DNA from: Leptospiraceae bacterium
GTDB lineage: Bacteria > Spirochaetota > Leptospiria > Leptospirales > Leptospiraceae
Assembly: GCA_024233875.1 (NCBI GenBank)
Contig: JACKPB010000008.1
Coordinates: 147,132 to 211,131 of the forward strand
Direction: 5' to 3'
Length of the DNA: 64,000 nt
The position numbers and the translations under genes were made by a program. Below the pieces are notes generated by a model. That model was not told the DNA's origin. It saw only the letters and a list, made by a program, of their open reading frames with translations, and ran no database searches. Every line of letters starts with the position of its first letter. Within the stretch, counting starts at the first letter, position 1. Shown here piece after piece: positions 35,320 to 43,773 of this stretch.

Positions 35320-36840
35320 ATGTGGATGTTTAGAATTGTATTTACTTTTATCCTGATTCCCATCCTGGGCAATATTCTCACAGCCTTTTGGGCATTCCTC
35401 ATTGCTCCTCTGGTCTTTTCTCCGGAGACAAATGTATTGTATCAAAGTATAATGGAAAAATATTATTATTCTCCGATTTCTTTAATCTTCATTGCTCTAT
35501 TTTTGATTTTTTCCTACCTCCTGAAACCCCTTATCCTTCTTGAAATGCGAAAAGAAAAAGCCGGAGAAAGGGAAGCTGTTCGGATTATGAATCTCCCGAT
35601 TCTTTTTGCAGGTTTTGTTTTTTGCGGATGGATTCTATCCGGAACCTTAGCTGATATTCTAGTATATAAAATTGAAGGAATAGAGTTTAAAATATTTAAA
35701 TATCCTTTACTTTTAGGATTTTCTTTTAATTTATTCAGTGCAACTTTTAGTTTTATCTTATTTTTCTATTTATTAGAATTTATGAATCGAATCTGGTTCA
35801 TTCCTAATTACATCGGGACAAATATTCTTTCTGAATTCAAAGGAATTTACAGATTATCAGTAAAAAATCATTTTCTCATTTTTACATTTTCTGCTTCAAT
35901 ATATCCAATAGCTATTCTGATGTCAGCCATTCTCAATTTCAATAGATATATCGATAGAATTAATCTTGATCGACTACTCACAGCATCATTCTATGCTTCC
36001 GGTTTTCTCATACTGATGAGCTTACTCATTATGATCTTTCTCTCCAATCTCTATCAATCTCCCCTTATCGAAATGAAGAAACTAGCCAGGAGTATCCAAG
36101 AGGGGGATTATGAAACAAGGTTTCGGGTCGTTTCCACGGACGAGATAGGTATTTTGGGTGAAACCCTCAATTCTCTTTCTGCAAAATTGAAAGAAGGTGA
36201 ATTCATTAAGGAATCTTTTGGTAAAATGGTATCCCCTGAAGTTAGAGACTACCTTCTCGAAGAAAACACAAATTTGGGAGGAGAGACCCGGGAGATCACA
36301 ATTCTTTTTTCTGACCTCAGGGGCTTCACTACCATTTCAGAATTCATGCCTCCGGACAAAATTGTTGAACTCCTGAATATGTACTTCGAGAGGATGACGA
36401 TTTGTATTTCAAAGAATCATGGTTTGGTAAACAAGTATATTGGTGATGCAATTCTCGCAGTTTTCGGAACTCCCCTTCCCCATCCCGATCATCCGGAAAA
36501 TGCAATTCTAGCTGCGCTGGATATGAGAAGAGAATTGGTGAATCTCAATTCTGAGTTTCGAAAAATTGGTTTTCCGGAATTGAAAATGGGAATGGGAATT
36601 CATACAGGAACTGTCTTAGCCGGAAATGTGGGCTCATCGCATAGGATGGAATTTACAGTGATCGGTGATGCGGTCAATCTAGCTTCCAGACTGGAAGGTC
36701 TCTGCAAAGAATTCAATAAAGATCTCATCCTTTCTGAAGATACATTTCAATTCATTCAGTCTAGATTCAAAACTGAGTTTATATCACAAAAAATAGTGAA
36801 AGGGAGATCGATCCCCATTGGGATCTACACAATCAATTGA
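35320..36840 (+). CDS. Membrane adenylate/guanylate cyclase with HAMP domain
   Basis: A 506-residue protein with about six transmembrane helices in the first 260 residues, then a HAMP linker (LARSIQEGDYETRFRVV..DEIG..TLNSL), then a class III cyclase domain. The catalytic domain has both metal Asp residues (LFSDLRGFT and NKYIGDAILAVFG), the substrate Lys in NKYIGD, and the transition-state Asn and Arg in GDAVNLASRLEG. All catalytic positions appear intact. Lys and Thr at the purine-facing positions favour ATP over GTP, so the product is probably cAMP. The start codon follows the M48 stop directly. Confidence 0.92.
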   Translation: MWMFRIVFTFILIPILGNILTAFWAFLIAPLVFSPETNVLYQSIMEKYYYSPISLIFIALFLIFSYLLKPLILLEMRKEKAGEREAVRIMNLPILFAGFVFCGWILSGTLADILVYKIEGIEFKIFKYPLLLGFSFNLFSATFSFILFFYLLEFMNRIWFIPNYIGTNILSEFKGIYRLSVKNHFLIFTFSASIYPIAILMSAILNFNRYIDRINLDRLLTASFYASGFLILMSLLIMIFLSNLYQSPLIEMKKLARSIQEGDYETRFRVVSTDEIGILGETLNSLSAKLKEGEFIKESFGKMVSPEVRDYLLEENTNLGGETREITILFSDLRGFTTISEFMPPDKIVELLNMYFERMTICISKNHGLVNKYIGDAILAVFGTPLPHPDHPENAILAALDMRRELVNLNSEFRKIGFPELKMGMGIHTGTVLAGNVGSSHRMEFTVIGDAVNLASRLEGLCKEFNKDLILSEDTFQFIQSRFKTEFISQKIVKGRSIPIGIYTIN

Positions 36841-36989
36841 TTCGGAAGCTGGTCCAAGGAAGACATTCAACTCTAAAAACATCCCTATTCCATTCATCGG
36901 AATCGAAATAGATTTTTTGGTATAGGGAATAATTTTCTGTTTTTTTTTATCTATTTTAAAATTCTAGTTATGGAAAAAAGGGTTCAAGC

Positions 36990-37355
36990 ATGGATAAAAA
37001 AACTATATTGATTATTGATGATTCACCGGACAATTTAGATATTCTCTCAGAAATCCTGAAAGAAGAATACAAGGTAAAGGCCGCACTCAATGGAAAAATC
37101 GGGCTAAAAATTGCCAATACCAAGCCCAATCTTATCCTTCTCGACATCCTGATGCCCGAAATGGATGGATATGAAGTGTTTCAAAAACTGAAAGATAACC
37201 CTGAAACCTCCTCTATCCCAATCGTATTTATTTCCGGAAATTCTAATGATGACGAGATAAAAAAAGGAATGGACATGGGAGCTTCGGATTATCTCTTCAA
37301 GCCTATAGATCCCGAACTAGTCCTGGAAAGTGTCAAAAAATTTCTAAAAGATTAA
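36990..37355 (+). CDS. Single-domain response regulator (CheY-like)
   Basis: A 121-residue receiver with no output domain: acid pair in LIIDDSPDN, phospho-Asp52 in LILLDILMPEMDGY, Thr/Ser switch replaced by Ser in IVFISGN, Lys104 in YLFKPID. It could serve as a phosphate relay for one of the hybrid kinases in the window. AAGGG lies eight bases before ATG. A 156-bp repeat starts four bases after its stop codon. Confidence 0.93.
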   Translation: MDKKTILIIDDSPDNLDILSEILKEEYKVKAALNGKIGLKIANTKPNLILLDILMPEMDGYEVFQKLKDNPETSSIPIVFISGNSNDDEIKKGMDMGASDYLFKPIDPELVLESVKKFLKD

Positions 37356-37359
37356 TAAC

Positions 37360-37515
37360 TCACATTACGCAAAGAAGCGAAATGTAAGGTTGCAGGGAGC
37401 CTGCCGGCAGCTTAGGCTATCGCCCAAACCCATATTTTTATTGATTGATTAGCAAAAAATGATTTTGATTTTAAACTAAAAATAATTAGAAAAATAAAAT
37501 ACTGAGTAAGATAAG
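37360..37515. repeat. 156-bp dispersed repeat, copy B
   Basis: Near-identical, gap-free counterpart of 8732-8887. The palindrome CTGCCGGCAG (37401-37410) is unchanged. The neighbouring stem has one broken pair (TAGGC instead of TGGGC), and the first stem loses one pair. This copy lies between two convergent genes, the only convergent junction in the window with a real gap. Confidence 0.9.
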
Positions 37516-37573
37516 ATAATAATAAATATTCTAGAATTTCTCAGTTAGATGAAAATAAAGATACGTTTCAATT

Positions 37574-38182
37574 CTAATTCTGCCGGAGACTTCCCAATTC
37601 TTCTATCACAGAAATTTCGGCAAGACACCCGGTTCCCCCCGGAAACTTTCCCTTTATACCCAAGATAAAGATTTGTTTCCCATCATAGGATTCCAGATCA
37701 CGGGTAGGCAGAAAGTCATTCAATTGGATCACAGACACATCGTTTGTCTCTCCCAATTCACCTGCATAGATCGTCCTGTCATCGGGCATCCTTAGTTCTT
37801 TGTCAACATTGATCCCTTCTCTCAGAAAGACTTCATACTGAAAGTTTTTCATCGGACTATCCCCACAGGGATAAATATGAATTTCTTTTAGATTTCTTTT
37901 TATGTATCGATTCTGTTTGTAAAAATGTGTTAGGCGTAATTCCAAATCAAAATCCCATTCCATTCCTTCCCCCTCTTTAGTCCAGGAAGTTGCCAAATCA
38001 CCATCGAGTAAATTTTTTAAACTGGAAGCGGGATTCTTTTTGTAAGAAGAAGTGTAATCAATTTTTTGAAAGGGAGGAATCTTCGTATAACTATTGATTT
38101 TTCTCTCTGTATTTTGAATGATCCAATAGTTAAAAACTAGAATCAAGATAGAAATTAAACTGGCAATTAAATGATAAATCAT
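37574..38182 (-). CDS. Membrane-anchored discoidin-like protein
   Basis: A 202-residue protein with one N-terminal membrane anchor or signal (MIYHLIASLISILILVFNYW). The rest is a discoidin/F5-8C-like beta domain: PASSLKNLLDGDLATSW followed by IHIYPCGD and YEVFLREG, the pattern of jelly-roll domains that bind glycans. The same fold appears in the M23 lipoprotein at 24775. ATG 38182 has AGGAA upstream and is preferred; the longer frame to 38227 would overlap the divergent epimerase gene start. Confidence 0.75.
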   Translation of the reverse strand: MIYHLIASLISILILVFNYWIIQNTERKINSYTKIPPFQKIDYTSSYKKNPASSLKNLLDGDLATSWTKEGEGMEWDFDLELRLTHFYKQNRYIKRNLKEIHIYPCGDSPMKNFQYEVFLREGINVDKELRMPDDRTIYAGELGETNDVSVIQLNDFLPTRDLESYDGKQIFILGIKGKFPGGTGCLAEISVIEELGSLRQN

Positions 38183-38226
38183 AATTCTTTCCTTTAGCAC
38201 ACTAGGATATTGGAGGAATTTCATCA

Positions 38227-39144
38227 ATGAAAATTGGTATTGTCGGAGGATCGGGGCTCATAGGCTCATTTTTAGCACATTCTATCATAGATAAAGGGGA
38301 CAGTGTTGTCATTTTCTCCAGAAAGTCCAGTTTGCCTCTTTCTCTGCGAAATAAAGATCGAATTTCTCTTATCTCTGCACAGATTCCTCTTGAAGATGAT
38401 CTGGAAGCTCTCGATGTTCTCATCAACCTGGCCGGGGAGCCTATAGTAGGCGCCAAATGGACCCCGGAACGAAAAGAAGAATTACGCGCATCCAGAGTAG
38501 ACTTAACCCGGGCGATCTTTGAAAACTTAAAGAAATGTCAAAAACTACCCTCTACTTACATTGCAGGATCAGCGATTGGTTTTTATGGTGCTTACGATGA
38601 AGATCAACCGGAATGTACCGAGACTTCCCCCCCGGGAGATGATTTCCTTTCAGCTCTTTGTGTCGAATGGGAAAATGCCTCCCTAGAGTTCAAAAACCTC
38701 GGACTCAGAACCTTAGTTCTCAGAACAGGTGTGGTTCTCACTACCAAAGGTGGTGCTCTGGCTCAAATGCTACCTGCTTTCAGAACTTTTGTAGGTGGTG
38801 TTGTCAACCCGGGAACTCAGATCCTCAGCTGGATTCATATGGAAGATTTAGTTTCTGCAATTCTTCATCTACTCTATGATGATTCACTCTCAGGAATCTT
38901 CAATCTGACTTCCCCGAATCCAGTTAGCAATGAAATTTTCTCAAATGAATTGGCCTCAGTTCTTCACCGTCCATGCATCTTTCGAATTCCAAATTTTGCA
39001 CTTGAATTTATCTACGGAGAAGGTGCTGTGCTTGTGTACAAAGGACAAAAGGTTTTGCCCAAGAGACTGGAAGAAACGAATTTTCGATTCAAGTTCCCCG
39101 AGATTCGACCGGCTTTAGAAGATTTACTAAAAGTTTCATTGTAA
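38227..39144 (+). CDS. TIGR01777-type NAD-dependent epimerase (SDR39U1-like)
   Basis: A 305-residue extended SDR protein: Rossmann motif GGSGLIGSFLAHS at the N-terminus, NLAGEPIVGAKWTPERKEELRASRV (residues 73-97), and GSAIGFYG near 117. The family (YfcH/SDR39U1) has no firmly established substrate. GGAGGA lies nine bases before ATG. It is divergent from the discoidin-like gene and not clearly in an operon with the cytochrome gene 130 bases downstream. Confidence 0.9.
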   Translation: MKIGIVGGSGLIGSFLAHSIIDKGDSVVIFSRKSSLPLSLRNKDRISLISAQIPLEDDLEALDVLINLAGEPIVGAKWTPERKEELRASRVDLTRAIFENLKKCQKLPSTYIAGSAIGFYGAYDEDQPECTETSPPGDDFLSALCVEWENASLEFKNLGLRTLVLRTGVVLTTKGGALAQMLPAFRTFVGGVVNPGTQILSWIHMEDLVSAILHLLYDDSLSGIFNLTSPNPVSNEIFSNELASVLHRPCIFRIPNFALEFIYGEGAVLVYKGQKVLPKRLEETNFRFKFPEIRPALEDLLKVSL

Positions 39145-39276
39145 TTATTACTTATCAATTTCAAATTTTCTACGTGAAGCAGAAGAAGTTACCTGATATT
39201 TATAAGGTCATGGAAACTCTAAAAATACTATTCAGAATCTTAGCCTTTCACAAAATGGGACAAGAGGAATTTAGTA

Positions 39277-39693
39277 ATGAAAAAAAATTTTAGCTTAACA
39301 ATCTTAATCTCAATACTATCATTAGTTCTTCTTACTAATTGCGGTAAGAAAGAAGAAAGCGCTCCGGCTCCCGAAGCTGAGACAAAGACAACAGAACCTG
39401 CAACAACTGACACAGCTGCAGACGACAATGCCAAAGGGAAAGAGCTATTTGCTCAGTGTACATCTTGCCATGGCGATACCGGTGCGGGTGATGGTCCAGC
39501 AGGTGCGGCTCTAAAACCCCCTCCCAGAAACTTCAAAGCTCCTGCAGCTGAATGGAAAAATGGAAAAACCCTAGAAGGAATTACCAAAACACTTAAAGAA
39601 GGAATTCCCGGTTCATCCATGGCTTCCTATGCGTATCTTTCTGAAGAAGAGTCTTCCGCTCTAGCAAAATACGTTTTAGAATTAGCAAAATAA
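39277..39693 (+). CDS. Lipoprotein c-type cytochrome
   Basis: A 138-residue monohaem cytochrome c. A signal peptide with lipobox LLTNC (Cys22) precedes an Ala/Pro/Thr-rich linker. The haem motif is CTSCH (Cys61, Cys64, His65), and the distal Met is likely in PGSSMASY. It is anchored in a membrane facing the periplasm and would carry electrons there. GAGGAA lies eight bases before ATG. A strong hairpin terminator follows the stop, so it is probably monocistronic. Confidence 0.92.
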   Translation: MKKNFSLTILISILSLVLLTNCGKKEESAPAPEAETKTTEPATTDTAADDNAKGKELFAQCTSCHGDTGAGDGPAGAALKPPPRNFKAPAAEWKNGKTLEGITKTLKEGIPGSSMASYAYLSEEESSALAKYVLELAK

Positions 39694-39702
39694 TTCTATT
39701 TG

Positions 39703-39735
39703 AAAAGCCTGATAGCAATTCAGGCTTTTTAAATA
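39703..39735 (+). terminator. Rho-independent terminator of cytochrome gene
   Basis: AAAGCCTGA (39704-39712) and TCAGGCTTT (39720-39728) form a 9-bp perfect stem with a seven-base loop, followed by T-rich sequence. It begins ten bases after the stop codon at 39693. Confidence 0.9.
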
Positions 39736-39776
39736 TTTTTGTTGACGAACAAATGTACAATCGGAGTCTTTAGTAT

Positions 39777-40121
39777 ATGATAGAAGAGTTTGGTATCCAA
39801 GTCAGTTTTGAGAACGACCCCAATACACCCGTTATTTTTATTTCGGGAGAAATCACATCAGAAGCAGATGAGGAGATCATCAACTCCTATTCATCGATTC
39901 CAAGTGAAAAAAGAGGGAAAGTTCTGATCGATTTTTCCAAGACTGCCTACATCAACTCCGCAGGCATAGCTACTCTCATCAGCCTAATCACAAAAGCCTC
40001 TGAAAATGGAGGAAAGATAGAGTTTTGTGGACTGAATTCACATTTTAAAAAAGTGATGGATATCGTTGGTCTCACAGACTTTGTCGTGATCCATGAAAAC
40101 ATCGAACAAGCTTTAAAATAA
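39777..40121 (+). CDS. STAS-domain anti-sigma-factor antagonist
   Basis: A 114-residue single STAS domain. The phosphorylatable Ser61 lies in YINSAGIATL, the usual SpoIIAA/RsbV site, preceded by KVLIDFSKTA and followed by FCGLNSHFKKVMDIVGL. Such proteins bind anti-sigma kinases and release sigma factors or control other partner-switching outputs. No kinase or phosphatase partner lies next to it. GGAG is ten bases before ATG. Its last nine bases overlap the convergent lipoprotein gene. Confidence 0.92.
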   Translation: MIEEFGIQVSFENDPNTPVIFISGEITSEADEEIINSYSSIPSEKRGKVLIDFSKTAYINSAGIATLISLITKASENGGKIEFCGLNSHFKKVMDIVGLTDFVVIHENIEQALK

Positions 40122-40654
40122 CCTATACAGATACCAGTTTCCATTTTCTTTGATAAAGTAAGGGTTGTTCAGCTCAGTTTCGTACTCATTGTTTTTCTCA
40201 AATCTCAGTTTTATCTCACAAGCTTGATTTGTTTCAAAATGAAAGTCCACTTTCAAGCCTTCAGAAAGAATCAATAAATCCCTAACTGTTCTCACATTCA
40301 ACTCACCCTTTTCTTTTGAGAGTTTCTCAGTATGATAAAAATATAGATCTATATATCCATCCTCTTTCCTGACTTCCTCCAGAAACTCTTCTTTGGATTT
40401 CCAACTTTTTAGATCAATATAAATCCCCTTTGAATCTGAAATAAAGGGTTTCAATTCTTCTAATTTTCGATTTTTAGTCAACTGGGTGATCTGAGTTAGG
40501 AGAGCAAGAATTTCATCTGCATCTTTACTCATATTTCCGGTTGAGAATACATTCCCCTTTTGAACAGGGATCACCCCCGGATCTTCTAGGCTTCTAGTGA
40601 TTGGCGCAGAACAGGAAAGAAGAAAAAAAAAACGATGGGAGCGATAGATTTCAT
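40113..40654 (-). pseudogene. Lipoprotein gene out of frame at a ten-base T run
   Basis: The start is ATG 40654, which overlaps the stop of the TPR/Mrr-like gene (ATGA) and has AAGGTG eight bases upstream. The signal peptide begins MKSIAPIV, then enters a run of ten T (plus-strand A, 40623-40632). In the next frame the sequence continues FFLLSCSAPITRSLEDPG, an ideal lipobox, and runs on as about 170 mature residues to 40113. The tract length leaves the two parts out of frame: 11 or 8 T would restore it. A start at 40574 would give a protein without export signal. Phase variation, transcriptional slippage, a recent mutation, or an assembly error at the homopolymer are all possible. The mature part is unrecognised. 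Confidence 0.75.
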
Positions 40655-42213
40655 TGTTTGATCACCTTTGATAAATAATTTTCAAATTCTTTCCCATTTA
40701 TGACAGTAATTTTACCCTCATTGTTCTTCAGGAATCTCTTTGCGCCTACCGTGAGATCACAAAAAGCGAAAATAAATCCTATCTGCGCACCCTGTTCGAT
40801 CATAGAATTTGTCATTTCGGTAAGGAAAACATCCGAAAGATTTGAATTTTTCCATTTGCGGAATCGAAAGAGAGCGACTAAGGATTCATCGTCTTTATTG
40901 ACCGCTACTACATTGGCTCCTTCAGATTCCAAACAGGGAAGCTCCCTTTTCACTTTGAAATTCATTTCTGCTGTCAATTTATTGCAAACATTTTTGAAGG
41001 TCATACCCCGAATCATGGCAAATCGCATAGCCATATCAGGAGTGATTTTATCTATTTGCTTGATGATTTTAATTCCTTCCGAATTGACTATGCTTTTGAT
41101 ATTGATATGAGCGGGCATTTTCAATCCCGAAATTTCATAGATTCTCTCTGCCGGAAAAATACGATCCGGAAGAAAGGTCATAAATGATTTAAAATTGAAT
41201 CCGCGGGAGGATGTAGATCCCGGAATTGCGAGATTTTCTTCCAAATCGCTTCGATAATTGGCTAAATTGATGATGTCCTGATCATGAACTTTTTCTGACT
41301 CTGCCGCTATCAAGTATTCATTCGCTTTTTCGATTTCTCCAGAAGCTATGCAAAAAATTCCTATATAAAAATTAGATTCGGCATAATCTTCAATCCACTC
41401 ATTCTCTTCAGCAATCTCCATACAGTGCTTTGCATTCAGTAAAGCTGATGAATAATCACTTAAGCCCATGTAAACAACTATCAAAAATTGGTACAAAGTA
41501 AAACGAATTCTGTCGTCTTTGAGTTTGTCTAGGAGCTCATTTGCAATCTTTAGAGCATCCTGAAATTTCTTCTGTCTGTAGAGACTCATTCCGTAAAGGA
41601 AGACATTGATACTGGATTTGGAATCCAATTTGTATGCTTTCTCAAAGTACTGATGTTCATCCGATCGGTTCAAAATGGTAGAGATCACTCCCTTTCCTAT
41701 GAAAAATGCCGGAAATCGAACCTGGTCTTCGGGTATTTGCTTAAATATTTTTTCTGCGATTTCAAACTCTCTCTGGCCGAGCGCCATGAAGCCCAGACGA
41801 ACGATCGCTTCCAGATTGCTAGGATCTTCTTCCAGAACATCCATGTAGTAAAAGAAAGACTCATCGTACTTATCTTTTTGATACAAGATGGCAGCCAGAC
41901 GATTCAAAATCATCGCTTTGGTGATTTCTTTTGTGAAATTATTTATCTTAAGTATTTTTTCCAAATAAGATACTTCGGTGTCGGTGTCTCCTTCCATACT
42001 GTAAATTTTGGACATGAGTAGCTGAAGTGAAATATCGTCAGGATGTAGATCCAGTTTGTTTCGGATGAGGGCTTTTGCATCCAGATACTTTCCCATCGAA
42101 GCCAGTGAAAGAGCTTTTTCGCCAATATTACTGCTCCTGGAACGAAAAAGAATAAATCCCACCACCGATAAAAAAAGAACAGCACTGGCACCTAAAATAA
42201 AAAATAAATTCAT
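40651..42213 (-). CDS. Membrane-anchored TPR protein with Mrr-like C-terminal domain
   Basis: 520 residues. One N-terminal membrane helix (MNLFFILGASAVLFLSVVGFI) is followed by a TPR solenoid of about eight repeats, visible in the YxxAx-x-L-Y-x pattern through residue 330. The final 130 residues look like a restriction-endonuclease fold of the Mrr type: LVALFRFRKWKNSNLSDVFLTEM, GAQIGFIFAFCDLTVGAKRF and ITVINGKEFENYL. The usual catalytic D..Q-x-K residues are not clearly present, so it may be a non-nuclease ligand-binding version. It is translation-coupled to the frameshifted lipoprotein gene. Confidence 0.78.
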   Translation of the reverse strand: MNLFFILGASAVLFLSVVGFILFRSRSSNIGEKALSLASMGKYLDAKALIRNKLDLHPDDISLQLLMSKIYSMEGDTDTEVSYLEKILKINNFTKEITKAMILNRLAAILYQKDKYDESFFYYMDVLEEDPSNLEAIVRLGFMALGQREFEIAEKIFKQIPEDQVRFPAFFIGKGVISTILNRSDEHQYFEKAYKLDSKSSINVFLYGMSLYRQKKFQDALKIANELLDKLKDDRIRFTLYQFLIVVYMGLSDYSSALLNAKHCMEIAEENEWIEDYAESNFYIGIFCIASGEIEKANEYLIAAESEKVHDQDIINLANYRSDLEENLAIPGSTSSRGFNFKSFMTFLPDRIFPAERIYEISGLKMPAHINIKSIVNSEGIKIIKQIDKITPDMAMRFAMIRGMTFKNVCNKLTAEMNFKVKRELPCLESEGANVVAVNKDDESLVALFRFRKWKNSNLSDVFLTEMTNSMIEQGAQIGFIFAFCDLTVGAKRFLKNNEGKITVINGKEFENYLSKVIKQ

Positions 42214-42363
42214 ACTGTATTTAAAGATCTACCCTTTTGGAAATGAATTCTTATTAGAAGTATCGGAGGATAGAGGGGGAGATTACTTAGATTTCTTATT
42301 TTCTTGAAAAAATCTTCTAAATGATTCACTAGAGAACCGATATTATTTTCAGGATTACCGGTA

Positions 42364-43050
42364 ATGCAAAATATTGATTTTTCAAAAAGGATTAAAAAAG
42401 ATCCGAAAAAGTTTCCATCGAACCCACCTATTCAGAGGAAAAAAACGGAAGATTTCTCTCATTCATCTTCAGGTAGAGAATCATCCACGAGATCCCAGTT
42501 TCTAAACATCCTCCAGCAGAGAAATCAACAATTTCCAGTCTTGTATCTCTTTATTGGTGCGATACTTTTCTTTACCTCGGGACTCGTAGTCGGAATGAAA
42601 ATTGATCAAAAAGAATCCTATTTTTCCTCTAATGAAATCAATACTTTTAAAAATATCGGGTCTACTGAAACTGAAAAATCAGGAACCGAGATTTCTCTAA
42701 ATGGCTCCGATGATGAAGACGCTGAGGAGTCAAAGCCTACAAAACAAAAACGTCAGGCTCCTCCTGTTTCCAGATCCATTCCTAAAAACATTCAATTTCC
42801 ACCAAAACCGGACCAAATCAACTACATCATCCAGTTAGGAAATTTCTCCAAAGAAGAAGCAACAAAACTTGCTGTCTCCATCATTCGTGAAAAACAAGAA
42901 TTTCAGGGGAGAATCTTTAGAACTCAAACCGGAAAACTTTATGCGGGCTATTACTACAATCATAGAGAAGCAAAAGCAGTTCTAAAGAAAGTAAAGAAGT
43001 TTAGAAATGGAGTCTTTAAAGATGCCTCCATTAAGAACATTCAGTTTTGA
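42364..43050 (+). CDS. SPOR-domain-like membrane protein
   Basis: A 228-residue bitopic protein: a cytoplasmic N-terminus of about 55 residues, one helix (PVLYLFIGAILFFTSGLVVGM), an acidic low-complexity linker, then a C-terminal domain of about 80 residues. NYIIQLGNFSKEEATKLAVSI, followed by GRIFRTQTGKLYAGYYYNHREAKAVLKKVKK, is the beta-alpha pattern of SPOR domains that bind denuded peptidoglycan at division sites. It is likely a periplasmic cell-envelope protein. The start ATG 42364 lacks a strong ribosome site. Confidence 0.82.
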   Translation: MQNIDFSKRIKKDPKKFPSNPPIQRKKTEDFSHSSSGRESSTRSQFLNILQQRNQQFPVLYLFIGAILFFTSGLVVGMKIDQKESYFSSNEINTFKNIGSTETEKSGTEISLNGSDDEDAEESKPTKQKRQAPPVSRSIPKNIQFPPKPDQINYIIQLGNFSKEEATKLAVSIIREKQEFQGRIFRTQTGKLYAGYYYNHREAKAVLKKVKKFRNGVFKDASIKNIQF

Positions 43051-43101
43051 TCGATGTTTCCTAATTTTTCTTTATTTTTTTAACTAATATAAAAATAGTT
43101 A

Positions 43102-43130
43102 TTGACAGTGGATTTCTAGATAAATACTCT
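43102..43130 (+). promoter_or_regulatory. Sigma-70-type promoter of carD-like gene
   Basis: TTGACA (43102-43107) is a perfect -35 match, and TACTCT (43125-43130) follows after a 17-base spacer. It lies 32 bases before the TTG start of the CarD-like gene. Confidence 0.65.
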
Positions 43131-43161
43131 GTGTTAGAGTTTTAACGGATTAATAAGATAA

Positions 43162-43731
43162 TTGAAATTGGGAGCTAAGAAAACAACAGAACCTGAATTT
43201 AAGGTTGGTGATTACGTAGTCTACCCTATGCATGGCGTTGGGGCCATCACAGAAATAAGCAAGAAAAACATCCTCGGAAAAAAACGAGATTGCTACAGTC
43301 TCGAAATTCAAAGCACTAAAATGAAAGTAATGATACCTGTCGACAAAGCCAAACAGGTAGGAATCAGAGGGATCATACCCAAAAAAGACATCAAGAAAGT
43401 TCTCAACCTTCTCAGTAAAGATGAAGTCGATACAGAAGAAGATTGGAAAATCCGGTATCAAAATAATATGAATAAAATCAAATCCGGTTCCATTTACGAA
43501 GTGGCAGATGTCTGTAGAAATCTTTACAAAAGAGCGAACGGAAAAGAATTATCCATTATGGAAAGAAAACTTTACGAGAGTGCTTACAATTTGGTAAAAA
43601 CGGAAATCGCTCTCAGCAAAGGTGTACCCCATGAAGAAGCTGGTAATATTGTTTCCGATATTTTAGCAAGTTCTGTCCAAACCCAGCAGCCGGATAAACC
43701 CGAAGAAGAAATTTCAGAGGTCACTGATTAG
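43162..43731 (+). CDS. carD: CarD/CdnL-like RNA polymerase-binding regulator
   Basis: A 189-residue CarD-family protein. The N-terminal RNA-polymerase-interaction Tudor-like domain is clear (FKVGDYVVYPMHGVGAITEI, then YSLEIQSTKMKVMIPVDKA). The helical C-terminal domain contains VADVCRNLYKRANGKELSIMERKLYESA, where CarD proteins contact promoter DNA. Family members stabilise open complexes, notably at rRNA promoters. The start is TTG 43162 (or TTG 43168) behind a good promoter. It is followed by the PIN/TRAM gene, the same order as in many Gram-positive genomes. Confidence 0.93.
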   Translation: MKLGAKKTTEPEFKVGDYVVYPMHGVGAITEISKKNILGKKRDCYSLEIQSTKMKVMIPVDKAKQVGIRGIIPKKDIKKVLNLLSKDEVDTEEDWKIRYQNNMNKIKSGSIYEVADVCRNLYKRANGKELSIMERKLYESAYNLVKTEIALSKGVPHEEAGNIVSDILASSVQTQQPDKPEEEISEVTD

Positions 43732-43773
43732 TCCTATATCCTGAGAAACTCAAATAATTCCTAGGATTTGAGT

